This document shows, piece by piece, positions 12,601 through 23,690 of a DNA stretch of 64,000 nt. Under the pieces are notes generated by a model. That model was not told the origin of the DNA and ran no database searches. It saw only the letters and a list, made by a program, of their open reading frames with translations. Source of the stretch: Spisula solida (Eukaryota > Mollusca > Bivalvia > Venerida > Mactridae); contig OX365944.1 of assembly GCA_947247005.1 (NCBI GenBank), positions 57,394,096 through 57,458,095 on the forward strand. The letters are read 5' to 3'. The position numbers and the translations under genes are program-made. Position 1 is the stretch's first letter, and every line of letters begins with the position of its first letter.

Positions 12601-13215
12601 CTTGATTTTTAAACTAACACCGATTATTTATGAAGTTTATTTAAACATGGATATTATATACTTAACATTTTCTGATTTATTATAACCAATCAGTTATTGA
12701 TACTTTAAACATTATATTGCATTTCCCACATTTGCAAAATTAGGACTTGGCACATTACATGGAATTACATAGAATATTGACAAATATATTTCGAAAAGAT
12801 ACGTGTGAATGTGGCCGATTCAGTAAACATTCTATTTTCGATCAGTTAAACCACCCATAGATTACAAAAAAACCATGGCGTTTTCATTAAAAGACACCAA
12901 ACTACATATTCTTAAGATTGACACTTGCCACCACCATTTGCGTCAGTCATGGAATAAATTTGAATTTTAAATTCAATAAATATAGCAGACATTTAGGTTC
13001 GTTGTTGTTGCATATTCGATACAGTACGTGGTAATTTACACGCGTCTTGTGGGTAACATAGATAACATGTTGCTTATGTCTTTCTTAAAAACTTCTGAGT
13101 CTCAATTAGGTTGAAGTCAATTACATTGTACTTTGAAGTGAAATTGTACAGACAAACAATTATATCCTTGAATTAAGTATCAACCACGAAAGTACTCTTT
13201 TCCCAATAAACAGAC
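12601..13215. other. Intergenic, no gene seen
   Basis: AT-rich sequence without paralogue or supported reading frame between the diverged unit and copy I. Confidence 0.4.
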
Positions 13216-13350
13216 TTCTGCAAAATATATGTAGAAAGCATAACCGTTGTCAGTTTGACGAAAATACATCATGTACAACTCGAGAATCAAAATCGAACTT
13301 TCCGGACGACAGTCTTCCCAACTGCACCGGCCAGGGGCATATGATGGATA
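13216..13350 (-). CDS. Exon-like segment j, open copy
   Basis: Minus-strand frame with FPYPSYAPGRCSWEDCR, then ELYMMYFRQTDNGYAFYIYF, open for 68 codons in all (13180-13386). The paralogue at 3283-3415 agrees codon by codon with several synonymous changes, one in-frame deletion and one frameshift, so this copy is the better preserved. Two cysteines surround SWED and the rest is aromatic-rich; I recognise no family. Whether it is an internal exon is unclear; GTGCAG before TTGGGA could be an acceptor. Confidence 0.4.
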
Positions 13351-14307
13351 AGGAAAAAATTGCAAAAATCCCAAAATAAAATACACTTGGATTTGGATTT
13401 TAAACTAATTTAAGTAATTTAACATCCTTATTGAAATTGACTATTTGTGTTTTTCAGGACACTTGCTGCTCTATATAATATGTTAGCATGCTAGCAGTAT
13501 TAATAAATACATGATGTAATGCACCTTTAGATCAAATGCATACATTATGTGTATCAACAGCGACCGAACAGTCCTAACGTATGGATGGAAATCAGATCAG
13601 CTTTTATTACAATTGATTTGACAATCGACACAAAACATGTGTTTTCTTAGATCTTAAATCAATATCGCGAAAAACAGTTTTCTCAATCATAAAACTTGCA
13701 ATCGTTACGGCTCATAAGAACGATGTAAGTCACTAAAGCCAATGGTTGTATGTGGATAGAGGCATCACTATTCTGATACTGTTCAAGACAGGCACATCCG
13801 CTTACATAACGTGTACAATACTAAGATATCAGTGCGTGTATATGGTGTCAATGAAACACTTAAGATGTGGCAATATAAAGATGAGTGGTTCAGAGAAAAT
13901 AAGAATAATCCGATCATTCATAAATTATTCCTGAAAATATTTTGTGGTCATTTCGATATTACTATATCGATACTTGTGTTTCGTATTAAAATAATGATTA
14001 CGTATGTTTATAAATATAATTATTATAACATATCAAATTCAGTACTTCATTATTGATTTAACAGTGTGTTAATCTCTGTGAACCGTACTAACCTTACTTA
14101 ACAACATAATTACCTATTTTTCAGTTTGTTTTGGACATCATGACGGTTGATTGTGGTTTGTGAATCTTTTCTTGTTTTGTCACGTGTGTGCATTTTGTAC
14201 CCGGTTGTTTCTGTTGAGTGCTGCCTTCCCTGTCCGATTTGATTGTGTCTTTTTTGTGGTGTGCTTGCTAAATTCGTGCATTTGGTATAAATTATTTAAT
14301 TCTAAAC

Positions 14308-14442
14308 ATGGAAACAATTGAAAACAGTTTATCTTGTATTTCACCAAAGGTAATAGGGCTATATCAGAAAGCTATCAGATGCAAAACGAAACACTTATTC
14401 CGAGTTCTAAACATCGACCAGTATTTATACACAATACACGCG
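14308..14442 (+). CDS. First coding exon b, copy I
   Basis: 45 codons from ATG (an in-frame TAA lies upstream): METIENSLSCISPKVIGLYQ, then KHLFRVLNIDQYLYTIHA, followed by donor GCG|GTAAGG in phase 0. A 5' untranslated part probably runs back to the acceptor TTTTTCAG at about 14124. Aligned with copies II and III (28720-28825, 52235-52350), many differences are synonymous (CAC/CAT, TTA/TTG, GTT/GTA, TAC/TAT) or conservative (D/E, I/V, L/F). Those copies have lost the ATG (TTG) and gained stops. Protein family not recognised. Confidence 0.55.
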
Positions 14443-14906
14443 GTAAGGGAAATCTATTTTAAGTAATTGAGGTTTGGGAGTTTAATGAAATCAATAATAT
14501 TTCTAATTTAAATTAATCACCCACAGTGACTACACTAACACATTGTGCTAACTTGTCTCTTGGAATTAGAAACTACATTGTATTAATAACCGGGCTATTC
14601 CTACGAGAAGCCAAATAAATGCATTGATTATAAAGCATGGTTTAACACTGACGAAGAACTATGCTTTGATTGTGTATACACTTGGGACCCCTTTTAGCCC
14701 GAATCTATTTAAGATGGTTTTGCTTGAATATTGTTCGATCGCTGTTTGCGATCATTTATATTTCTCAGTGACTGGGAAAATACTGAAATAGACGCACATG
14801 CCCCCCTAAGTGCTTCAGTGGTCGTTAATCCGAGACTGCGACTTACCAAAGTGATACTGTTTTAGCGCCCTTGCTACTATATTGGCATATAAGCTTTAAG
14901 TTCCAG

Positions 14907-14956
14907 TTTGATGATTTTACTGAAAAAAATAATTATACCGTTTCTGGTGAACAAAT
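14907..14956 (+). CDS. Exon c, copy I
   Basis: 50 bases between TTCCAG and GTGTGT, reading FDDFTEKNNYTVSGEQ and leaving AT (phase 2). It enters in phase 0, as exon b requires, and its AT plus the A of exon d gives Ile. Copies II and III (33744-33796, 52988-53040) keep the same TTCCAG acceptor and a GTATGT donor, are 3 bases longer, and carry in-frame stops. Confidence 0.5.
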
Positions 14957-15143
14957 GTGTGTGAATTGCGAAATATTGTGTAGCTTGGCACGAATTGTAT
15001 GACATTCTGTCAGAATTACATGACACACGAATTTCAGATTGTGTCGATTAGATATCATCCACAATAAAACTACCACTACAAACTATTCTTGCATTAATAC
15101 TACATTGTCGTATCTGTTGATATTTTTGTTATTTCAATTTCAG

Positions 15144-15232
15144 AGCACCATGTATTGCCTGCAACAATTTGTCTTCTAAATTGCGAAATGAAATAAGAGA
15201 AACAAGTGGTTTGCGGTCTCTTGAATTAAAAG
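15144..15232 (+). CDS. Exon d, copy I, best-preserved
   Basis: 89 bases after ATTTCAG: one base, 29 codons and a final G before GTTGAT (phase 1). It reads APCIACNNLSSKLRNEI, then GLRSLELK. Against the copy III exon (53405-53492) ten codons differ: eight are synonymous, one is K/R and one is E/A. That pattern indicates past purifying selection and is the strongest coding evidence in the window. The CxxC motif might bind a metal, but no named domain is recognised. With b and c it encodes about 91 residues; downstream exons were not found intact in copy I. Confidence 0.6.
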
Positions 15233-16700
15233 GTTGATAATTAAGATGACGGCAGCTTTGAAGGGACTGTACTGTTCAGTCCCGCAAATAGTGTTGCGTC
15301 TCTAAAGGCGCTCTGTTGTACAATATCCCAAAACGATTATGCCCTAGAGACTATGCTCTGTTCAACAAGTTACAGGGAACCATCCAATTGAAGAAAATAT
15401 GATAAATTCAATAGCAGTATATATAATTATTATGTCATTAATGATCATCGCAGCTTCAATTTAACCTAATTCTGCCAATACATATAATTAACAAACTCAC
15501 TCAATACCATTTTACATCATGCCAGAAATATTGAAAGCGCCTACAAGTATAATTATCCAAACATTTATTTGATTTTATAATTTTTCTCATTCGCAACATA
15601 TAGTCGAACATTAAGGCCGTATCGTGAAATCTTAGACACATTTTCTGTTTGATGTCTAAATGATGCAATTAAATTCGGAAATGCTATACACTCTGACATC
15701 TGTGTTGAATACGACAAGAAATGCCTTGTAGATATATATGTTAAACAGATTTACCTACGACGATTGTAAATTATGCTAATGTTCCAGACGGGTTGGAGAT
15801 AGTGACATTTTCCGTTATATATCAGTGAACAATAGCCGAACAAACCCCGTACTTAATCCTTTGAAAAAGTATACTGTATATAGTCCGTCTCAAAAGCAGG
15901 ATTTCACAAATATACTTTAAGGGCCGATCGGAATAATGTTGCAAACTACGTTTGTAAATCGTTCTTCCAAAATATCATAATTATTTATGGTATACCATCG
16001 ACCAAAAACGCTCGTCGTTTGGTGAACATTCTTGCAACTAAATGGTATTGAATCAATTTGTTCGAATCTATGAGCTGCAGCCTCAATTTTCATGAAATTA
16101 GATCTAGTAACTATTCCTCAAGTTACTGCAAATCAAAACTCCCCTTATGTGAAACACTATAACTATAGACAATGTCAGGGAAGAATATATCATGTCTGTC
16201 TGAGGTTGGCATCTGAATGATCTAGTCTGCAGTTCTAATGGTTAAGCTAATTGAACAAGGCTACACAATTTATACCATACACACAAACCAAGTCCATTAA
16301 TCTTTCTAATTGTAAATTCGTTCATGTTACGAATAATCGTACTAACTGAACCGTGTTGTAACATAATAGGAAGCAGTACTTCGGCGAATAGTTTTTCATA
16401 AGAAGTACAAATGTAATCTATTTTAAGATGCAAACTTGGTGAAAATAACATTCTTAAGGTCGTGTTGTATTAGTGTGCTTCCTCTGAATTGGCTGGAAAA
16501 GTCTAATTAATGTATTGATTATATTTGTTTTGAAGGTCCATACTTATCAACGGAAACTTAACAAGTACAGGCACTGGGGTCAATCGAGGAGATAAACAGT
16601 TAATTAAAAATAACGATTTGGTAAAGGTTAACGAAGTGTCAGGAAAATTTGACCGAGGATAGGAATAATTGGTGGTATACAAATATTTCCTATTTCTCTT
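15233..16700. other. Intron-like paralogous sequence
   Basis: Aligns with 24391-25280, 48269-49810 and 36291-37040. A possible tiny exon follows TTCCAG at about 15788 (reads GLEIVTFSVIY, donor GTGAAC, 37 bases); in 24.9 and 48.8 kb it has an in-frame 6-base deletion. I consider it only possible. Confidence 0.4.
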
Positions 16701-16841
16701 CTTGTACAATAAAGAATCGTTATAATAACATGGCTATTTGAGCTACATCCATGATAAATACATCATAAGAAAGGGTAATACAGAGTATATACACTAATTT
16801 TATTTGTGTATAATATTTTGTGAATAAACCATAACTGCCCC

Positions 16842-16854
16842 GTTGCCTAGCAAC
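16842..16854. promoter_or_regulatory. RFX X-box-like palindrome
   Basis: GTTGCCTAGCAAC fits the X-box consensus for RFX factors (GTTGCC, spacer, GGCAAC-type half-site). It lies inside an insertion, not at a recognised promoter, so function is doubtful. Confidence 0.3.
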
Positions 16855-17222
16855 AATCTAATTATTCAAAATTTGGCTTTTGTTGATTATGATTTTAACA
16901 ACATCATCTCTTTAATCTTGAGATGTTTGAAATATTTTCATTCCAACATCAATTTTAAGCATCAGGACATTAAATGAATTTTTGAAATGTGCCTATGGTT
17001 GCATTCGGAAACACTAAAACAATGTTTAAAGAGAAATAATGGACACTTTGTATTCTCGTTCAGCTAAGAGCCGTTAGAAATTTGCAAAATAACTACATGG
17101 GCCCAAGTAAATATGCAATTTTTTCTTAGTATTCAAGGTTTTTTGCGTTTTATGTTTATTGTTTAGTGCATACTAATTGGCCTCAAAATGCATGGACATT
17201 TTAGTGAAAATAAATCATTTTG

Positions 17223-17236
17223 GTTGCTATGGCAAC
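17223..17236. promoter_or_regulatory. RFX X-box-like palindrome
   Basis: GTTGCTATGGCAAC is a perfect inverted half-site pair, 369 bp from the first one in the same insertion. Confidence 0.3.
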
Positions 17237-17417
17237 CAGGTTCCTCCAATGATATTGGTACGGAAAGTCCTTTTACCGTATGTTTTTTGTTGCAAAGCAA
17301 CACAAATGTATACCATATTGTCCCATTTTAACATCTTATTCTGCTTCATAACACATCAAGCATTTATATTGATAAGTATATAAAACATACACGAATGTAT
17401 TTCAAAAAAATTATTAT

Positions 17418-17441
17418 TATATATATATATATATATATATA
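17418..17441. repeat. TA dinucleotide microsatellite
   Basis: Twelve TA units in a row, preceded by a short TTA run. Confidence 0.95.
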
Positions 17442-18080
17442 GACCATTCAGGTTTTACTCTTTAACAAATTCGTCAAATCTTAACATGTAAAACGGCACT
17501 TTCATAAAATGTCCTTCAAACGTTTCTAGTTGTGAGGTTTATAAAAAATGTTTAATTATGGCATATGATATATCATAAAACAATTCAATGCCTCTACTTT
17601 AAAATTGTATATTGCATATGTTAAAACAGCAACGGAACTGTAACATATATTTTGGGACACCCTGTATATTTCATCTGTTCATGTGAGATGTTTGTTTTAA
17701 CAAACTGTTAACGGCCGACTGATGATTGACGACGGATACACATCAATCCTTAACGCTCATCATGAGCATCCTTGGTTCATGAGCTAAAGCGACTTTATGT
17801 GTGGTATGTAATCTATCTTTCTTGTGTTCGTTTTTCCCCCTGCTTTGCTCTTTCCGTTGAGTGTTGTCCTTCTGCTTGATCAATGTGTCATTATGTTTTT
17901 GGTATACTGTTACCATGTGAGCCAGGTCATTGTACTAGTCCTCCTCGCATCATTCTTGACAATATTCGAGCAATACACATACCTTTAATATAAAGAGACA
18001 TTGTCCCCATTTAGTTAAATACGTTTTAAGCACTAACTTAACAAGTTACAAGTATATCAATCCCTGATGGTACATATCCG

Positions 18081-18228
18081 TACATGGGTTGGTAGAGCGG
18101 AAGACTTCCACCATGAATGTCCAGGTGGGATTCCAAGATTTAGCTTGGTATCTTGTTCCGTGACATTGTCTACGGTCTTGCCTTTCATGTAAAGATCGAG
18201 AAGATAGTAAATGACTGTACAAGAGCTA
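18081..18228 (+). pseudogene. Exon h relic, copy I
   Basis: Matches exon h at 39851-39981. It reads VGRAEDFHHECPGGIPRF and still has the GTAAGTAC donor, but the acceptor CAG has become CCG and a 17-base extra segment near 18168-18184 shifts the frame. The following terminal exon i is missing from this copy. Confidence 0.6.
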
Positions 18229-19620
18229 GTAAGTACAGTTTAATATATGGGTTTCAAACAGATGTGCTTTGATAATAATTATGTCTACCATACACTATCT
18301 ATACAAATGAATAATTATTCTGGACTCCAATGTGAGCAACAAGAACTATTTCAGGAGATGCACTTTTGGTATGGTATGGTATGGTCAACTTGACGGCCTA
18401 CTTTAGTCGCATTCCCAACAATAAAAAATCGTGAATATTTTCCTTGAAATATCTTCAAATGTTGACAACAAGTGTCAAATAGGTTATACATGTATATTAA
18501 AATGAGATGATGATTGAATAAACTTTCAAAAGTGTCCAATAATGTGAAAGCCTTAATTTGATTAATATGAAAACACAAAACAAAAAAACAAAACACAATA
18601 CAAATATACATTATTATCCCATAATGCTACAGACCGAAATATCCCACTGATTTTTCCCGGAAGGTAGTTTACTTTGCGGGGTTCTACTGTTATACAATAT
18701 TTGCCGCCAGATGTAAAAAATACGTACAATTTAGGATAAACTCTGCCGCATTTACGAAGTGAAATAACTTCTTATAGATCAACCTATCGAGAAAATGTCT
18801 TACTATAGATACATCCAGAGGGGGAACTCTCCCTTTAGCCGATTTCCCTTAGAGTAGAAGGGAATTGGCTATGCTGGCAGGGGAAAACTGAATGACCACG
18901 CTGTTACGACTGTTTTATAACATCATATAATTGACTTGTGGACCCCAAACAAGTATACAAAAACAATAGCCCATATCGTCAACCGACTTATAAGCGAATA
19001 TGACTGTTGCGTATAAATCACTAGTTATGGGAGTCGTATCTTTATCAAATCTCCATAAATCTCTCTTATAATATGTTAATCTCGTGTGGCAAGGCCAGAA
19101 AATGACAAAATCAAATTCCATTCTTCTGGTCTCATCATTTTCGTGTTCTGCCATTAAATATTAGGTTGTCTTATCAATCATTCGTCAGATAGATTATATT
19201 TATCATTTATCAAACTCAGTATTGATACGATTACTACTGATACCATTTATGCTGAATTCAGCATTTTATTTTAGCATTATATCAATTGTCGGGTCGTGTA
19301 AGAACCTGTGACAAGCTGTAATGTATTTCTACATTCTAAATATGAAGAGAGTAAGAAGGTAATAAATAATGCTTATTATAGTGACCGGAAAGACATGATG
19401 TTGCGGATATGGCGAGTGTATGTCCGAATACCGTTTTGTTTCTATTTGAATGAAGTTGGTAAAAACGACCCAACCTTACTGCGGAACAACTGATTAATAA
19501 CTAGCACCTAATAAACTTGTCATTTATAATGAGTACCGTTAAGGCTTATACAAGCGTTGACAAAATGGCAACACTCAGATAACATCGCCATTTAGAACCA
19601 TTTTGTACCAGGACGTTCTA

Positions 19621-19630
19621 ATTACGAGTA
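19621..19630. other. Site lacking the TIR element, possible excision scar
   Basis: In copies II and III this position (after GACGTTCTAAT) holds a complete TIR element starting TATACGAG and ending CTCGTATA. Here it reads ATTACGAGTA. Either an empty site or an excision footprint keeping CGAG between two TA. Confidence 0.5.
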
Positions 19631-20097
19631 TCTTAACTATACTGTACTATGTTTATGCGATACGAAGTACAACCAGAACCTGTAAGCCAACATTGTCCAA
19701 ATAATAGCGGAATAAATAGTTTATTCCTATTTTGATGTTTAGTTAATTTCTATAATTCAGTTGGCGATGTCTGTTAAACAATGTTGTCATTTGATTCTAG
19801 ACATGCAGAGTTATGTTATCTTTTCCCCGGATGTTGAACTAATTTTAAATTGCGATGCATAACACTAATACCATGGTATATTTACAGTGTGACGTAGATT
19901 GATGCGTTTATCTAAGTGAAGTTAATGCACAACGCCAATATATCTCTCACAGACAATACACTAAATTCAATGATCGTTGATTCTTTATGTCTGGTTAATT
20001 TATATGCGTATTTATTTATCTTGTTTCAAGTTCGATCTTTGACTTGATCTTTGCGGCTGCAGGGATTACCATTTACTGTTATTCTTAAAATTATTAG

Positions 20098-20335
20098 GAC
20101 TTCTGACAGCTAAACCTAGACAGTTCAGCATTTTTTATAGCCGAAACTAGGTTATTTAGGTTTTTCATTGCTAAAACTAGAGCATTCAGCTTTGTTATAG
20201 ATTAAACTAGATTATTCACCTTTGTATTGCTGAAACCAGGACATTAAGCTTTCTTATAGCTTAAACTAGGTCATTCAGATTTTGACAGCAAGGATGTTGG
20301 CTTTTGATGTTTTGACTGCTGAAACTTGGACTTTC
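20098..20335. repeat. Minisatellite of about 40 bp, copy I
   Basis: Six to seven degenerate units around AAACTAGG.CATTCAGCTTT with a spacer ending in TATAGCT. Conserved at 44283-44520 and 63385-63620. Confidence 0.8.
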
Positions 20336-20397
20336 AGTTGTTAAGTTTATAATTTCAGTAATGTGTAGGAGATTGTGCCGTGTAATTGTTGTATGTG

Positions 20398-20546
20398 CTG
20401 CCAATTCTGTCCAATTGAAGAGTATCTTTTTATTTGAACTGGCTTATTGTCTGTAAACATGTAGTTCATTCATATTATTTGTACATGTTAAAAGACAATA
20501 ATACAGTTCAAACAGCAAGATAAAAGACACTCGGACAGAAAAGCAG
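20398..20546. repeat. Long hairpin, copy I
   Basis: Arms of about 60-70 nt fold around a short loop; the inner 25 bp (ACTGGCTTATTGTC with its complement GACAATAATACAGT) pair well. Kept at 44579-44716 and 63684-63830. Could be a foldback element or a structured RNA; strand not determinable. Confidence 0.7.
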
Positions 20547-21002
20547 ACAACAGACCAAAATAACTAACGGTACTAGTAACTGAATGTGAGAGATACAATT
20601 TTACTAGCTTTTCTTATTACCGACACATTAATAGCAGAATATATTACGTTGTATATTACGTTACGATATGCTTACTTTATCTTGTTTCTAGTTTGATCTA
20701 TGACTAGTGCATGCTATGATCATATCAACTTGTAAGTGGCATATTTAATTGTATACTGGAGGCATAGTCGTATAACAGATAATTGTAGGATCGAACATTA
20801 ACATAATAACAGCCACCAAAAGCTAACTAAAATTACATCAACTATAGTTTGATTAAATACTTAATTTGATATGGTTTTGACCATTATCGATATACGATAA
20901 TAAGTATAAGGTTTTGTTACCGTGGTGTCTAGAATAAACTCCTTCTTATGTAGATATATATGTTGTTCATTTATCTCAAACTTTCAGACTGCTTACAGTC
21001 TT

Positions 21003-21195
21003 CGACTACTTTATTTGTATATAACACTGTTTAATGTTTCACTCTTTCTTTAATATGTTCAACTTTATTTGTAGACAAATTCTGTCAACCGTACACTGGA
21101 TGCTAATGTTTTTTTGTAGACGTATAAAACAAGATGTATTTATTTTCGTATCTTTTCCTGGAGTGATTCAAATGATTCTTTGACATGATTGTGAT
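21003..21195 (-). pseudogene. Minus-strand exon-like segment, interrupted
   Basis: Reads VKESFESLQEKIRK and then hits TAA, where the copy at 45168-45353 stays open (KQIHLVLYVYKKTLASS). A broken paralogue of that segment. Confidence 0.35.
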
Positions 21196-21243
21196 ATGAT
21201 GAGTAGACGACCAGGTATAAACAATGAATAATTCAATATTACC

Positions 21244-21522
21244 TCAGATGATGGTTGTTTTGGCAAATATATATGTAGATCTATCAAATCCTATTTCAAA
21301 AGCAAGTTGAAAGCAAGATATTATATCCTCCTCTGTTTCAATACATTTTGGCAAAATATTTCTTTCATCGTTATATTGAAATTGTTGACAATATCTTTGT
21401 CTACAGGTAGTTGCATACAATAGCATATCGTATCCTGCTACAAAAAGGGAGAAGAGGCAGCATTCAACAGAAACAGCGGAGCACATAGGGCACCAAAAGT
21501 AAAACACAAAAAAGAAACACAT
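21244..21522 (-). CDS. Minus-strand exon-like frame, 92 codons
   Basis: A hydrophobic start (MCFFFVFYF) is followed by a polar part with YDMLLYATTCRQRYCQQF, NILPKCIETEEDIISCFQ and EIGFDRSTYIFAK, then TGA. TTTTTGTAG before CAGGATACG would make an acceptor, so the coding part may start near 21432 and the hydrophobic start may be intron read through. LLY near its start loosely recalls exon f. The copy II version has a stop after MLL. Unrecognised. Confidence 0.35.
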   Translation of the reverse strand: MCFFFVFYFWCPMCSAVSVECCLFSLFVAGYDMLLYATTCRQRYCQQFQYNDERNILPKCIETEEDIISCFQLAFEIGFDRSTYIFAKTTII

Positions 21523-22042
21523 ACCACAAACAAGAAAGTCCTACTTTCATGTATCACTTCGTTTTAATAAAATGGAATTCGCCGTCTTTCACCGTTTAGA
21601 AAGGGATATATGTGGTAAACGATCCTGGGATTCTAATCAACGTAGAATAAGGTTTCTTTTTTGATATTCTAAAGATGTCCTAGTTATATTGAACGTTTGT
21701 TATAAAAAACGTCTGGGTATGAAATAGTTTAGTCACATGAACTGTATATCAAACTGCCGTAGATCATTTTAATTAATATACTCTCTTTCAATCTCATTCT
21801 ATAGTCGTTTGCATACCGTCAAGGTGTACATTTCTCCTGACAGTTTGGTTGAGAAAATTTGTTCTCATATATTTGCCCCAAATTAGATACACTATTTACC
21901 TCCGGCGTATTTGCGATGTAATTTGTTATTCATTTTCATAATTATGTGAAACCTACTTTCTATGTTACAATTAACTGTTTAGTTGCGATGGGAATTGTCA
22001 GTATATGCCTTAAGTGCTCAGTTTTAATCTCTTTGTGAATGT

Positions 22043-22575
22043 AAATATAGTCGAAACTGAAACTTTATAAATAGAATATAAGTTGAAGTAAAACAGCAGA
22101 GCATCCTCAATGAGGTCTGCCAGGAGCATAGTTTATTATGTGGTTGTAAACGTAGTTTATAGTATGTATAAACTTCTAAGCAAACTTGACAAGACCAGAA
22201 AGATGTATTGTAACAAGGTAGGAGCATTTAGGTCCTGAATCTGTATCAAGTGTTAATTAACGACAACAGTGTGTTTTTGTCATTTCATAGAGGATTTTAC
22301 TGCTATATTAAATATAGTCGAAGCTGAAACTTTATAAATATAATATAATTTAAACTAAAACATCAGAGCATCCTCAATGAGTTCTGCTAGGAGCATAGTT
22401 TATTATGTGGTTGTAAACGTAGTTTATAGTATGTATATTGTACAGAATAAACTTCTAAGAAAACTTGACAAGACCAGAAACTTTGAAGAGGTATTGTAAC
22501 AAGGTAGGAGCATTTAGGTTCCTGAATCTGTATCAAGTGTCTTAATTAACGACAACAGTGTGTTATTGTCATTTC
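22043..22575. repeat. Local tandem duplication, period about 268 bp
   Basis: AATATAGTCGAA and the following 265 bases at 22043 recur from 22311 with moderate divergence. Copy II has one unit only (46164-46430), so the doubling happened after the large duplication or one unit was lost. Minus-strand frames here are by-products. Confidence 0.85.
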
Positions 22576-22606
22576 ATAGAGATTTTACCGCTATATTTTC
22601 TATCAG

Positions 22607-22845
22607 TCTCAGATATTGCAAGATTTACATCATGTTACGTGAATATTATCATATCATTGATGCTTAAAACTGTGGCATTATGTACATTATTCTCTATCTT
22701 GTCTTTCAACGACACGGGACTAATGAGCACAGTTACATTTTGTTTATTTACCCATAGCTCGGTCAATACGTGTTTGATATTGCTGAAATTTGTACAGTGT
22801 AACATATGTACAGTAGTTTGGATGTGTAGAATTACAATGCGATAA
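22607..22845 (+). CDS. Candidate hydrophobic exon k, copy I
   Basis: After the acceptor TTTTCTATCAG the frame reads SDIARFTSCYVNIIISLM, then LKTVALCTLFSIL, and later CLILLKFVQCNICTVVW before a stop, suggesting two or three membrane-spanning stretches. The relic at 12390 differs mostly by conservative or synonymous changes in the first 25 codons. A terminal exon of a membrane protein is possible; family unknown. Confidence 0.35.
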
Positions 22846-23294
22846 ATGTTTTTAACATATGATTATAAGTGTACAAACAGAATAAACAAATGATGACATC
22901 AGCAGAATCTAAAATCACACATTTCTGCCGTGTAGTCATCGGGCGATTGACAGGTTGCTAATGCAGATAGGTTCCTGTTTTGCTAATAAAAGCTCGTTTT
23001 CAAGTGTATGTTCTTATCACGGATACAGAAATAAAGAAAATAATGCTAAAAACAAAACACACTAACGGTTTACAAATACCGACTTTACATTTAAAATGCA
23101 ATTTTTGACAGGGTAAACTCCCCTCAGCTATAACAATTTTTTTTAAAATTTGTCGATATATCTAAAATTCAAATTTACCATACGTAAAAATAATATGCGT
23201 CTACGGGTCAATTCCTCGGTAATTTTACTGTTTTCGATGTTTCATGGTTCAATGAACCGCTTGATTTCATTTTGAAGAAACAACTTTATGTATC

Positions 23295-23690
23295 CAATCC
23301 TGTGATATACGCACTGGACTGTCAATTCAGAGGTCGTGGGTTTTATCCCTGGCATCGGCACTTGACATTCCTTAATTATTTATAATATTTCCTGCTATAT
23401 CTGACTGTGTTCAATGCAAAGTATCTGGGTAAAGGTGCCAGGAAGCTGTGTCTACACCGGGAACATTATGGAACTATGCTATCTATTCGAAATAAGAGTC
23501 AGGCGCACTTCTGCAGCGCCTGACATGCCTGTATCTAATGTCTCTCTCTGTCTTCAGTGGCTATCTCTTAGTCTGTCTGTCTGGTCAGATCATGCACTGG
23601 TGGAGAATGCACCTGTGCCCTTGTGGCAGCAACACTATTATGTAAAGTGCCTTTGAAAGTGTGTTCGCATGAAAAAGGCGCTTTATAAAC
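23295..23690 (+). mobile_element. tRNA-derived SINE, copy I
   Basis: Head resembles a tRNA with GTC at the anticodon (ACGCACTGGACTGTCAAT) and a B-box-like GGTCGTGGGTTTTATCCC; the body ends AAAAAGGCGCTTTATAAAC, a tail common in marine invertebrate repeats. Reading frames across it (23414-23656) are not genes. Confidence 0.65.

Larger units (their letters stand above)
16701..17662. mobile_element. Insertion specific to copy I, ending in mariner-like terminus
   Basis: About 960 bp absent from the matching place in 25280, 37040, 49830 and 54240. Its right end, TTGGGACACCCTGTA, resembles the terminus of mariner-like elements; I see no matching left end, so it may be truncated or compound. It holds a (TA)n run at 17418-17441 and two RFX-type motifs. 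The 68-codon frame at 17177 is unsupported. Confidence 0.5.

Noticed and set aside
22024..22227. Minus-strand frame shared with 46144-46365
   Set aside because: Indels that are not multiples of three and a tandemly duplicated non-coding unit explain it.
23414..23656. 80-codon protein
   Set aside because: Lies across a tRNA-derived SINE; the frame is not kept in the copy at 47195.
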